Shown piece by piece: positions 1 through 12,200 of a stretch of 64,000 nt of DNA. Position 1 is the first letter of the stretch. Each line of letters starts with the position of its first letter. The notes beneath the pieces are model-generated. The model did no database searches. It saw nothing but the letters and a program-made list of their open reading frames with translations, and was not told the origin of the DNA. The stretch covers positions 10,974,001 through 11,038,000 of the forward strand of contig NC_079878.1 of NCBI RefSeq assembly GCF_029227915.1. Reading direction: 5' to 3'. The translations under genes and the position numbers were made by a program. Source of the stretch: Hydractinia symbiolongicarpus (taxonomy: Eukaryota > Cnidaria > Hydrozoa > Anthoathecata > Hydractiniidae).

Positions 1-221
1 AGAAAGCCGAAAAATGCCCTGGGAACGAGATTGTAACGATGCAGAGGTTTGTAGACCATGCAACATTTTGTGGTATTTGTCACAAGTGCTTTAACAACTT
101 AAAGATGGTATATATTCGAGATCCGAAAATTAAAAAAATATGCAACAATAATACAGATTGGCAAGATATTGGACCGTATCGCACGTGATCGTGCATTTTT
201 AAAAAAATTTCTGTTACCCAC
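1..221 (-). other. start of the intron after SIX exon 1
   Basis: On the minus strand this follows the donor and has in-frame stops; no second SIX exon is seen before the window edge. Confidence 0.6.
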
Positions 222-832
222 CTAGTGTCTTTCTCGTCTTCTCCATCACCTTGCGGTTTATCTCGCTGTCTTCGATTTTTAAACCAATTAGACACTTGCA
301 CAAGTGTCAGTTCCGTCCTTTTTGCTAGTAACTTTTTATCTTGGGGAGTCGGATATTTGTCTTTTTCATACCATTCTTTCAATACCTGGCGTGATTTCTC
401 TTTAAAACAGTACACCGTCTCCTCTCCATCCCATATTGTCCTTGGTAAAGGATATTTTCTTCGTATTCTATATTTTTCCACTGCTCCGAGAGGACGTCCT
501 CGGATTTTCTCTGCTTCTTGGTAATGGGCATCATGCCACATTTGCTGCAGAATGGGATGAAAATCTGGATCGAACTCGTGATTCTCAAGCAATGCGTATA
601 AGTCTCTATATCTCCCTTGATGTAATGCAACATACGATTTAGCCTTCACCACATATTCGCTGTTATTAATGACGTCATTTCGCGGCAATGACCATAAAAA
701 CTTAGCTAGTGTGTCATAGCCTTGACTTTGTATTAAAGCATCACATACACATTCGATTTGTTCAACAGTATAGTTCAATACAGCGTTAGCATGCTTCTGT
801 AGCTCAGCACTGTCTAGACTCGTACTACTCAT
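222..832 (-). CDS. Six4/5: SIX4/5-class homeobox protein, first coding exon
   Basis: Encodes the N-terminal ~204 residues of a SIX-family transcription factor. The SIX domain (about residues 20-125) carries FLWSLP and [12 protein letters not shown]; the homeodomain (about 128-190) carries [19 protein letters not shown] and the recognition helix [23 protein letters not shown] and the AVEKYR linker fit SIX4/5 better than SIX1/2 (EETSYCF) or SIX3/6. SIX proteins bind DNA in the nucleus, usually with Eya co-factors. ATG at 832 is the first in frame and leaves a normal-length leader before the SIX domain. The exon ends at a donor reading AG|GTGGGT (222) or GG|GTAACA (218), just after an acidic stretch following the homeodomain; the remaining exons lie outside the window. 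Class assignment is from memory of diagnostic residues, so SIX4/5 is likely, not proven. Confidence 0.93.
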
Positions 833-2661
833 TCTAAAAATATACTTGAAAGTTTACTAAAAACTTCAAATTTCACCACTATACGCAATTAAAAGTATCT
901 TGTTCGCACTACTCAGATGACAGATTGCGCGAGCTCTCCGTACACAAACACTGTTTGCGAACTTTACGTTGCGTTTAAAACGGATCAATTTTCCGTGAAA
1001 ATATATAAACAGAAGAGTTCAAGATGCGTTTCAAATATCACCCGAGATCTTGTTAGACGACGTTATTTTAAGACGTGATTGTTGTGTTAAAAACGAAGGT
1101 CAACAAGATGTTTACTTTCAAAATACTTAACGCTGTCATCGATACAATAGATAAACAATACATTATTTTCACGCATTTACTTTAGCTCATGCCCAGGACT
1201 ATCGTAATTTATTAGCAGTATTGTTATATTTTTCTTGTTTAATAGCTAACCTGTCCCTGGTTTGTTTTCTGCTCAATAGCGGTGCAGTTTACTTTTTAAA
1301 TAATGTTTTATTTAAATTACGATTTTGAAAAAATCTAGCAATATATATATGACAAGTAAAATTTTACTGTCGACAAAAACTAAACTGTATTTGTAAGGTA
1401 GTAATCCTCCGAATTAAGTAAATCTTTACAAACATATATCCAACCCCCTGTTCTCTGGACGATTTGTGATTTGTAAATTGCATAAGAAAGGGTCACGAAC
1501 GGTTGTGTAAATATGTAACTATAAAACACATAAGGTATGCCTATAAAATTGTACTTTAACAATAGCGCTTTGATGGAAAAAACAGAAATGAATATGTGCT
1601 TTAAGGAGAAATAGAATATGTTTTGAAATCATAATCCAATATTCATGGCAATGATAGATTCTGCACGTTTTTTTATAAGAACCTAGTTTATAAGAAAGTC
1701 CAGGCTGAGATATGGCTAAAAATCAAAAACAACAACGGCATACCTTCTGCTCTCCCCCCAACTTTCCCTATGTATACGTGCATTTAGAGAATCATAGAAT
1801 TGAAACGATATATCACTTCTCTAATTAATAATACTCGCATTTTATCGGTGCGCGAGAAAAAAGTCGTGTTACGTAGTCACGAAATATTTATGCATGAGAA
1901 CTTACACAGGAGTTAAGAGTTAAGAAACGCGCTTATACGAGGGTGAACAAAGTTGAAAGTTCTATTTTTTTTTTTTTTACTTCTGTCAAAATCATACAAG
2001 AACTGGAAGAAAAGGTTTGTTGACCGAAGCTGGTAGCTGATGACTTTACACTTGCCTAATACTTTTAACGGTTAATTTCTGTTATATTTCACACACTACA
2101 AATCTATTACTTCTCCTTCTGATGGATTTTCAGACGGACATTTTATATTCTCCTTTGTGATCACTTTGTGTTGGAAAGCATCCAATGTGAAAACCATAAG
2201 TTGTGCAAGATAAACAAGACATTGTTTAAAGTTATGCTACTTAAAACACAGTCATTAAGACAGTTTTATTGAACGTTGAAGTAGTACACACGAACAGTCA
2301 AACACGTTCGGTTAATATGATGTTTCTTATTGCATGAAATTCAGGGTTGACAATTTAGATAGACGCTCTGCTAAAACATAGTATAAAATTTAGAAAAAAG
2401 ATCTTGGATAAAGTAATACAAGTTCTTTGTCTTGTCTACTACAGCCCTAACTTGAATAAAAAATTACACAGCCAACCTCGTCCGTAGCGCTCTTATAAGG
2501 TCTTTTGTAACGTCGCTAAGTTAATTCACCGCATTGGCCACTTTTTAATTCGTTACCAGAGTCTTTTGGTAAACTCGGCGCAAACACAAAGTGTCCTAGA
2601 AACGAGGTTGACAAACTTAACTTAAGGTATAAATTCAAACCTCCAGTGCTGCAAATTATTA
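833..2661. other. SIX upstream region; no gene seen
   Basis: This is the 5' side of the SIX gene and should hold its promoter and 5' UTR. It is AT-rich with only short ORFs. I see no convincing TATA box, conserved exon or RNA gene. Confidence 0.5.
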
Positions 2662-2806
2662 TCTATATTAAATACCCGTATACGTCTGTCCGTCCGTCTT
2701 TCTGTCACGCAAAATGGTAGCTTAGCTGCGCAGGTAGCAAGACGCACGCAATGCGGTATAAAAAGGACGGGCGAACCCGTGGATTTTTTCACGGGCTAAC
2801 GACTAG
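2662..2806 (+). mobile_element. mini-Helitron, copy 1
   Basis: Non-autonomous Helitron-like element of 145 bp. It begins TCTATATTAAATACCCG after a host A, and ends with a hairpin (CCCGTG, T-rich loop, CACGGG), then CTAACGA, CTAG and a host T. A 5' TC, a subterminal hairpin a few bases before CTAG and insertion between A and T are the Helitron signature. A second copy at 37088-37185 shares both ends and lacks an internal stretch containing GCGGTATAAAAAGG. No coding capacity. Confidence 0.75.
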
Positions 2807-5617
2807 TATAATTAATTCTCTCAAGATTCATCTTGATAGATCTTGTAGACGGGATTTTTTGTCAGTGGTAGTCTGAAAACGAAGTCTGTAGAAACAATTC
2901 AAGTTTTTGTCGTGCGGGATATATGTAAACAAAGTTGTAATGCTTTGAAAGTAAAAAACAGAATGTTACCTTACCAAGTATGAGCCAAAAGCGAAAGCAA
3001 AAAAGTCTAAACGATGAATTAATCGATTAAAATATTTTTTTATGGTTAACAGTTGGAAAATAAAAATGCAGTCCCTTTCATAGATTAGTTCAATTTAAAA
3101 AATTTATTTTTTAGACAGTCACAATATGCACCCTCGTCACCAAGAATTATTGCCTTTGATATAAACGTCATTTGTCATATTAAAAGAAGGTAAAAATCAC
3201 TGGGGACGAGGGTGTAACAATATGACTTGTGGATACAATTCTTATGTTTTTATGTATCGGGAAATTTATATTGAAACAAGACGTATGATATACGCAAACA
3301 ACCTCGCGAATAAGGTTTACAAAATGTTGTCTATCAAATTGGGATTTTTGTTACGAAGTTAGACACGACATATTTTACTATTCAGATACGCAATAATATT
3401 TGTTACACACTACGCAGTTATTTTTCAAAATTGATTTGTGAGATCTTCCTGAACGGAAAATTCCTCGAAATTTTAATTTTCGATGGGTCCGTCTTGGGTG
3501 AACCGACTGACAGGAAGAAAAAAGACCACAAACCCACAAACCCCAAAATTTGCGAAATTCATTAATTCAGTTAATTCTGCCTACATTCACTTTAAAAAGT
3601 TTGGTGGAAACACCTCTATTTACTAGTTAGTTATACAAGTGTTTTGAACACTTGTCTTATCTTTTTAAAAAAGAAAAAAGAAAAAAAAAGTAAAAATAGT
3701 TACCAAGATGAAATTCGAACACACGACGACTCCCGTGTCGGTGCTCAGAGAGGCAAAAGTTTCCATTCTTGTAGGACACATTTGCGTTTTAATACAAGCT
3801 CACGAGCTTGTAATTAGTTCTGGTCGAAAAAGGTAACTTGACAATTGGCAATAGGGGACATATTTAACCTTTTTAACTCATGATGATTGAGAAGGCACCA
3901 GTCTTCCACTTTTTAATATGCACTTAGTCACATATTCACTTTAATGGCTAACTATAAATTTCTGAAATATTTTGATCAAAAGTTAGAAAGGTTAGAATTG
4001 ATGTTTTCAACCTTTCCAGCAACAATTTCTTCCCTTTGGAAAGTGACGAAGATATTGAAAAGCAAAATAGAGATGGACAAAAAACCAAACTGGATTGCGA
4101 ATGCAATTCAACAAGATGCATTGCGCACGCGCCTGTAAAATTCCCATCGTGTCTTATAACAAAAAAATTTTTTGCAACACGTCAAAAAAGTCTCTGGCGA
4201 CAAAAAAATTTGTTGCTGCAACACGGGGACAAAATAGATTCATTCGGTTTTGTTGCAAGGACGATTGTGTTACAGGGAAAAATTTTGAAACGTTTTATTG
4301 TGTCGCCACCCTGTGCAGGTTCACATTTTTGCAAAATATTTTTTATTATTCAATTAAAATCACCCATATAAACATTTAAATTTGTTTATATTCAGTATGT
4401 GATCTTGATTTCTTTGTGTCAAAAAAGCTAAAAAAAAGTCGAGCGTTCTCCCTCCTTTATAATATGATCTGTGAACTCTTTCCGTATAGTGGTAAAATAA
4501 TTGTTTGGTCTATTACCTGTTAGAGGAAGATTTTAAACGGCAGCTAACTTTAAGATGGTAAGTTTTTCTACCAGGAGCCTTCTATCATGTTTCCAGATAC
4601 ATATTCTCGGTCGACAAGTCGTTAGGCGATTCTATTTTTTCTCGTTTTGTTTGTAAGTAAGTTTTGTTGGATTTTGTGGTGGCTGCAAGTGCAACATTTG
4701 GAATGAAACAAGTTCATCGTTTCGCCCTAGCTTTAGTTATGGTGGAATTATTAAACTTAAACTTAACTGTTCAGGTTTCAGTACCAAAAAACTTTCAATG
4801 TTAAAAAAAAAAACAATAGATAGGCATGACTCATCTATGTTCCTTTTATCTTACTAGGAGTACTGTCGTCTAAAATTCGCTGGTACAGGAAAATCCAATT
4901 AAAACGGTTTACAGCTTCCACCAAATAGTTGAGAAATAGTCGTCCTCGTCAAAAGGGAATGGGTACAAGTTTCATGTACAAAACACAACAAATACATTAA
5001 ATTATTTCATTTACAGTTTATTTCAAGAGAGTAATTTATAAACAAATTATCATTTTTCATACAAAAAATAATTTCAACCAATGTCAGACCGCCCAACACC
5101 AATGGGAGGTATATAACAGAGGCCGTTAGGGCGTATTAAATTAATACCTGTATCACCCCTATTTGTCATAACCTTAAAGACGGGCACATAATATTAGAGA
5201 ACTGAGTTTCAAATTGAAGTAGTAGAGCAGATAAATTAACACGCAAGTTATAGGCCTATGTCACCCTCCATCACTTGTACAATTAGTAAGCTTGGCCGTA
5301 GAAGTATGTGTGAAAAAACAACAACAACGTTAGAGAGATTTGATTGAGTTATAAACAAAATTTAAAGACTATTTCTACAATTTTCCACGACAAATATAAA
5401 AATAAATTGGATTACAGGTTGAAATGTATAAAAATGTTGAGTCAGCATAAAATGTATTTACATAATCTTTGTAGTAGAATCTTATAATGAACTTGAATCC
5501 GTGTTCAAACTCACCACAATTTTGTGTGTACGTTGTGACAATTTTGTGTGCACGTTGTGACAATTTTTATGAATTCTTAAGGCGGTAAAACATCTCGTGG
5601 ACTGTCCACGTCAAATT
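2807..5617. other. intergenic and ASPP 3' side; no gene seen
   Basis: AT-rich DNA downstream of the ASPP stop codon. A minus-strand AATAAA near 5017-5022 may be an ASPP polyadenylation signal, giving a 3' UTR of about 600 bp. Overlapping plus-strand ORFs at 3944-4379 have no recognisable domain and look random. Confidence 0.4.
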
Positions 5618-6282
5618 TCACTTGCGTCTGCTGACTTGATTGTACTCAAACAACTGCAGCTATCCTTGGATAATTCTAAAACAAAACAAAACATACTAAA
5701 TCATCCTCAACTGATTTTTTTTACCATCAACCTGTGTTTATTCTTAACAGGACACGAAACATATGTTGTATTCTGCATTTTGATGACTTAAAAGAAATTA
5801 AAACTCAGGCGGTGGTAAGATTTAGAAGCAGATGAGGAGATGTTTTAAAAGATTGTAAACATAAAAAAACCAATCCATAATTCACTAGATAATTAGGTAG
5901 ACGAAAACTGTCCTAATAATTAGTTTTCAGCACTATGATAGAAGACTTATAAGACGAGTTATCAATTTCACAGTCTTTTTGAAACTGTCGAAACTGTCGA
6001 AACGTAACACAGCACCGGAAAGTTTAACTTTTTAAACACTTCAAGTAGAATCAAAAACATCCAAGAGTATTCCACTTACACCAACTAAATTGCAGGGGAT
6101 GTAGCCTGTATTTCCTTTCCTATCTCTACCCCACCACCATTCCTTTTCTACGGTATCGCCTCTTCGCAGCACCGTAAGTTCGTCGCCACAATAGAAACTT
6201 AACTCGTCATCGTTCTCTGACGTATAGTCGTATAGTGCGTGCACCAATCCGCCGTTTATTCTACCGACGTTTTCTTTGCATT
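5618..6282 (-). CDS. ASPP SH3 exon and last coding exon
   Basis: Exon 6282-6080 encodes a linker and the SH3 domain: ALYDYTSENDDELSF, then EWWWGRDRKGNTGYIPCNL. These contain the ALYDY, acidic RT-loop, WW and G-I-P hallmarks, and EWWW matches the p53-contacting loop of vertebrate ASPP2. The donor is GGT|GTAAGT. The last coding exon, 5653-5618, follows acceptor CTGCAG and adds 11 residues (LFEYNQVSRRK) and TGA, matching the short basic tail after the vertebrate SH3 domain. Reading through the donor instead gives a different, unlikely tail. Confidence 0.9.
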
Positions 6283-9200
6283 CTAAAATAAAATGAATTT
6301 AACGCCATTTAAATGAAGTGACATGAAACATTTGCACAAAAAGCTCTGCAATGGAGGGAGCATCTCTACAGTAATTAGATATTTTTATAATTTCCGTAAC
6401 CGACATAAATCGATGTATCAGTGTCGGAATCCGTTTAACGGATGTTAGATATTGCCGCCTTATAAGGACTGGTAAATCAATTAATCAAAGAATCATGCCA
6501 AGTTGGCGAGTAATCCAAGCTTACCGTGTAAATAACCAAAACATTCGTCGTAGTTGTCATCCAAACGAGAACACTTGTGAGCGGGGGTCTGGTAATCAGC
6601 GTAAGTGGTGGCAAATACAGATGCCCCGTGTTCTACCAAGTAGGAACAGAGTTCAGTGTCGTTGTAAAATGCTGCACAGTGCAATGGCGTCCTAAAAACG
6701 AACAGATATTATATTTTCATACAAAACTGTTTTCGTTAATGGTTCTGTAAAATATCATTTTTGACATAAACTTCGAGGAAATCGAATGTCCTTACCATCC
6801 ATTTTTATCGGGCAAATTTATATCACACGCAACTTCGACGAGGTATTTTACTACATCCTTATGATTTCCACAAACAGCATTATGAAGAGCTGTTATTCCT
6901 TCCGGGTTTGGTTTACTGGGGTCTGGAACCTAGGAAATTTCAAAAGGATGCCTTATCATATAGAATGCATTTCGACTACAAAGTTCACTGAACGAGCTGA
7001 ATATAAAGGAAATGAAAGCAGAGCAGCTTCCTTAAATACCTGTTTTAGAATCTCTTTTACTTCATCTAACTCGCCTTCTAATGCAGAATCGAGTAATAAT
7101 GCAAATGGTTCGAGTACAACTCGTCTCTTTTGCTTGCGTGGTTTATCGGGTTTCATTAATATCGGTGGCGGCATTTTATCGGGTGAGACGCTAATAACAA
7201 CGGGAACAACCGCTTTCTCGATGTCATCAAAGTCGCTATCGTACGAGTTTTGAGAATTCACGGAAGATTCTTCACTGTTACTCCACAAGTCTGTTTGTAT
7301 CTCGTTTATCTCGTCAATATCGGCAAACGACAACTCAAAATCATCTGGTTCATCGGGAATATTTTCCGCAGTAGGTGGAGACGGCCAGGACATTTCATCT
7401 CCATCTTGGTCGTTCGCATCCTTCGGTAAAACTTCGTGAGTTAATTTATGTAGGAGAGATGAATGTTCCTCCACAGGTGTTATATCGCTGACGTCATCGT
7501 CTAATAATGACAATTTTCTACCCGGGGCTGCTCGGTCTACAGAGTCCAAACCCTCCTCTCCAGTCGTTACAGGCTTTTTAGCGATTGCAGGTTTTGGTTT
7601 AACGGGCGGTGGCGGTTTAGTTTTTGATAGCGTGTCAACAATATAACTACTTGTGGCGTCACCATATTGTTCATATTTACGTAACTTATCACTGTCCATA
7701 GACAGTTTCGAGTCTGTATACGGAGTTAACGTTTTATTTACGGTCTCCAGTTCTCCTTGTAGTTTACTTATTTTTTGTTTTTGCGCTCGTAAATGCGCGA
7801 GAAATTCTTCGTTCGGTGCTTTCGCTTCTGCTTCGTTTCGATTTTTCAAAACACCCGTTGGTGTCGTTCTGGGCGGCGGCGGTGGAGCAGTATCACGACT
7901 GAATGGAAACGGTTTAGAGAGGTCATCAGGTGTGGTAACTGACGTCGACGACAAGGAGGAGAGTGACGAAATAGAAGAAGACGGAGAATGTAACGGAGAG
8001 GGTTTATTATTTAAACCATCTGTTTGAATGTTAAGTGAGTGGTTATTCCGCCATATTTGATTACCTGAAATCGGCGTTTCTTGAAACACGGAGGGCAGGT
8101 CCTCCTTTTCACCATTTACTATACCGTTACTCATTGGTGGAGGCACGGTCACGTGATTAGCATTGATGTCTTGGATAACTTGCTTTTTTTTTCTGCTAAG
8201 AGTATCTTGCAAATAATTCTGGTTAAAAAGTACTTGCTGGCCGCCATTCACAAAATGGTTCGGTATTTTACGGTTGGGATCGAGTTTACCGCCTTTCTTC
8301 TTTAACGCTATGTTTAACTCGTTCATGCGACTGTTTAAATCGCGCAATTCCTGCTTCTTTTCGTGAATAATATCTCGCTGAAGCTGTAATTGATGACTTT
8401 GTTGAGAATTCATCTCATTTCGTACCTAAAAAATAACACAAAGTTATCAAAAAGAAGAGTCTCTACACTATTAACTTGATTTAATAACGTGCAGATAAAA
8501 CGTCGCCGGGGTTCGATGACGTGGCCTGGTTTTAATACATGAAAATAAAGACTTACAATCAATTCGTTACGTAGTCGATCCAGCTCATCTTTAGCTGCCT
8601 GTATTTTCTTCCGGCGATTTATTCGTTCCGGAGTAGGTACCGAACCCCAACTAGAATCGCCGTTTTTTCTTTGTTCCAATTCATGCGTTAAAACGTCCAC
8701 TTTCTTCACGGCGTCGGCCAATTCATTTTGTTTCGATGAAAAAATTGCACGTACTTTTTCAAGCTCATGAGCTACGTGGAAAAAAAATTAAAATAATGCT
8801 TCGATGGTAACAAACTATTGTTTTTTAAACGCCAAACTTTAATTTAAAAAAAGAAAAGAAACGTGTATAGTAAACTTTGAAAAAGTGCGGAAATAACAGC
8901 ACGCATTTAGTTATTTACAAGAGTTATATTAGTAAGGGTGGCCACTCCTTTTTAAAAAGTAAATTCCAGGAATTTTCTCCTCTCTTTCCAGTAGTAGAAT
9001 CTTGTTCCAAAAATAAACAGAAATCTTCTACGAGAAAAAAAGTTTACATCTTATGATGATTAAACGAAACAACAAAATTCAGAAATTCAGAAATTTAGAA
9101 CTTTCAGAATTTTTCTCTCTCAGGTGTATATTTCATTTCAAGAATGTTATGGAGGTTCCAGAAGTAGCGGCCACACTGTTAGTTTCAACCGTATATAACA

Positions 9201-12200
9201 TCTTAGAAATATTATTATCAGAGAACAAATCACTACGTACCGAGTTCAACATTGCTAAACTTTCTGACATCCACTTCCTTCTGCAGACTGTTTCGTCCTT
9301 GCATCCTACTAACCGAACTATACGTCTCTCGCAACATCTTTGCGTACTGGTCCTGCTCTCGTTTACCTACTGGTGATTTTGGGGACGGCTTTGTACCTCT
9401 TGGCGATGGAGGCGGTTCCACAGGTGACCGTGGAGATACCCCTTGTGTTCTTGGTGATTCTGGCTTTTTCAAACGTGTTCGAAAGTCTTGATGCATTTTC
9501 ATAAGTTGCTGTTGTTTTTCCATAAGCTCCTTGCTGTTGTAGAGAATTTGCTTCCGTTGTCGCTCCGCAAGGTCCTGCAGCTCTTGTAATGTGAGCTGGG
9601 CTCGATTGATGCCCTGCCAAAGAGATAAAGTCAACTTATTGAGGTTGCGCAAACGAGCAAAATGTAAAATACAAAAGTATTAAAGCATAGCAAAGCAATG
9701 AAGAAAAATTAATATCGGCTAAGTCGAAATGTTAGAAAACAAAAATTTTTGTAGAACGCGGGAAATTTGTGCGAAAAAACGAATGTGTCCTGTTGCAAGA
9801 TAATGTAATAACAACTACAAACAAACCAACAAAAACAAACAAACAAACAAAATAAATTACACCAAGTTACACCACCACAAAAAGTAAAAAACGGGAAGAA
9901 AAATCCTTGATACATATCCAACTTGTTTGCAGTTCATTCCCTGTGGCTGTAAACTTATAAACAAAAAACTGTGATTAAAAATTTTTATACAATTAAAAAC
10001 ATACAAATCGGTTGTAATCACCAACATTGTTTATTCTACTTGTTTCTTTGTAAGCTACCATCTTGTTTTTTTCTGTTTTTGTTTTTTTCTACTTCACTGC
10101 TGAGAACACATGTTATACCACACACGTTCAAAATACTGTAAAAAGTTTAACGTGATCTAACTTAAAATGTTGAGTATGTGAAAAAGCAAAAACACAAATT
10201 CTAGTGAATAAAATTGAGTAATAATATTCGCCTTCGTCATCAAAAGTGTTTTTAATTTGCACCCATGTTGAAATTATGTTACCTAGCATTTATATGAACA
10301 TGATAAAAGATTTTCTATTATTTTATCAAGTGACGTCACTTTGGGAACAGAACTATTCAAAGTATTCGAATTTCAACATCTCCATTTTGTGTAATAGTAA
10401 CATCAAAGTGTAAGCTAACAATAACAAAACGTTGAATTCTATCTTCATTTCAGTTCTATTTCATCATTTGTTGTGATTTTTTTTATCAACAAAAACGTTT
10501 AAAACCATAAATTATTTCGCATTGTAAAAAAAATGAAAAAAGCAAAAATACTAAAAAAAAGAACGGGAAAAGTTTTATTTAATATTTCATGACTGCAACA
10601 ACGAAAAAATAAAAAATGTCTCTAATTAAATCAATAATTGATGTATGAAGAATTGCTCATGGTCTATTTCAAGGAAATCTTCAACATTCGTTATTCATGT
10701 CGTCAAATAATGGCGCAATAAGATGACGTCATAAAACCTGCTACATGTATATTGGCTTCATGCGAGTGTAAAAATAAGTAACTCGTTAAAAATAGGTTAG
10801 GCTGTGTAATAATATCATATTATGGACGAGGTGAGAAGTTTAATAATTAAACGTGTTGAAAGTTGTTTGCATCGAAATCACTATAGTCAGGCGTATCTAG
10901 AAACTGTTTTCTTTGATTGCTTTGCTGCGTATGGAAGAATTTTACAAATAATGCTAAGAATATACACTTCCTTCGTAAAAATCGATACTTTAAGGTTTAA
11001 GCCTCGTGATTTTTAGAACATAGGATAGTTTAAGCCTAAATAATTCTTAAATTGATTCTTAAATGATTATTAAAAAGATAAACTAATACTAAAATTGTAA
11101 AAAATGCGATGAGATTTTAAACATGGCTGAATAAATGAGGAAAAGTCTAATGTTCAATACAAGAACTAAAGTATTCTCAATTTTGTTACTGAAAAATTCG
11201 TTGTCTGATGACTATAAAAGTCAGCATTTTCTGTGAAACTCTTTTATACGCGTGTCTATATTTCGGCTGATGCTGAATGTTCTTATTTTTTAATACTTTT
11301 TTCAGACTCCAATGTTCTTCTAAAAAAAGGGAAATATACGTACCATAGCTACATATATGCACCTATAACTATTTCTAGGAGCGACAAAAATTAGATCTCG
11401 AAGTTATCTTTAGGACAGAAAAACTGTTTGAGAAAGTTTCATAGGAGTTTTACGCTCACGTTATTTTCTTCCTAGAAATACAGGCTGGGCATGTTCTTAA
11501 TATGTTCTTAATTTTTTGGCAAATTCTTATCCTCAGTGTTCTGAGAAATTAAGTTCTTATAAAATAAAAGATGATACAAATTGATTATACGCTAACGTCG
11601 CTTTAAGGACTGGGTTCATATTTTAGAGAAATATTAGAGAGGAAATTAAGTGTTCTAATCTTTTTTATAGCTGAATGCAAAGAGTTTAATCTTGTTTTGA
11701 ATTAAATAACATTTATTACTTCCACTGAGATGTTTGTGAAAAAAACAAACTAAAAACTGAGGATGAATCTAATGTGAGAGGAAAACATGTTACTGTTTGA
11801 CCTCTTTTGTTTAGAATGGTCACCATAGGAACAGCAAATAAAATGTATACGTTACGGAAAACATAAAAAATCCACTTTGATAAAACATGTAGAATGGAAT
11901 GAAAAATATGACGTCATCATAAATATGCCAGCTCAACTTTTTTAATTACATTAAATAAATGAAACGCTTTCCACAATTAGCATTTCAAAAAAAAATCCGA
12001 TGTAAACTGAAAATTTAAAAAGAATTTTTGAAGGTGTTAACTGCTCCATACGAATATCTTAAATTCATCGAATTTCCTGTTCTTTCATATCAAAAGAACT
12101 CTCACGAATCTGTTAAAGAGAACTAGCCAACTTTAGATCAGCTCACATGATAACACGTAATGAGGCTTTAAATTTAGGATGATGACTTAACCACTGTTTT

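Noticed and set aside
3690-3775. tRNA or SINE head (B-box-like TGTTCGAATTTC on the minus strand)
   Set aside because: No matching A box or fold; too weak to call.
3944-4379. Overlapping plus-strand ORFs of 64-111 codons
   Set aside because: Three overlapping frames, no motif, composition as expected from local sequence.
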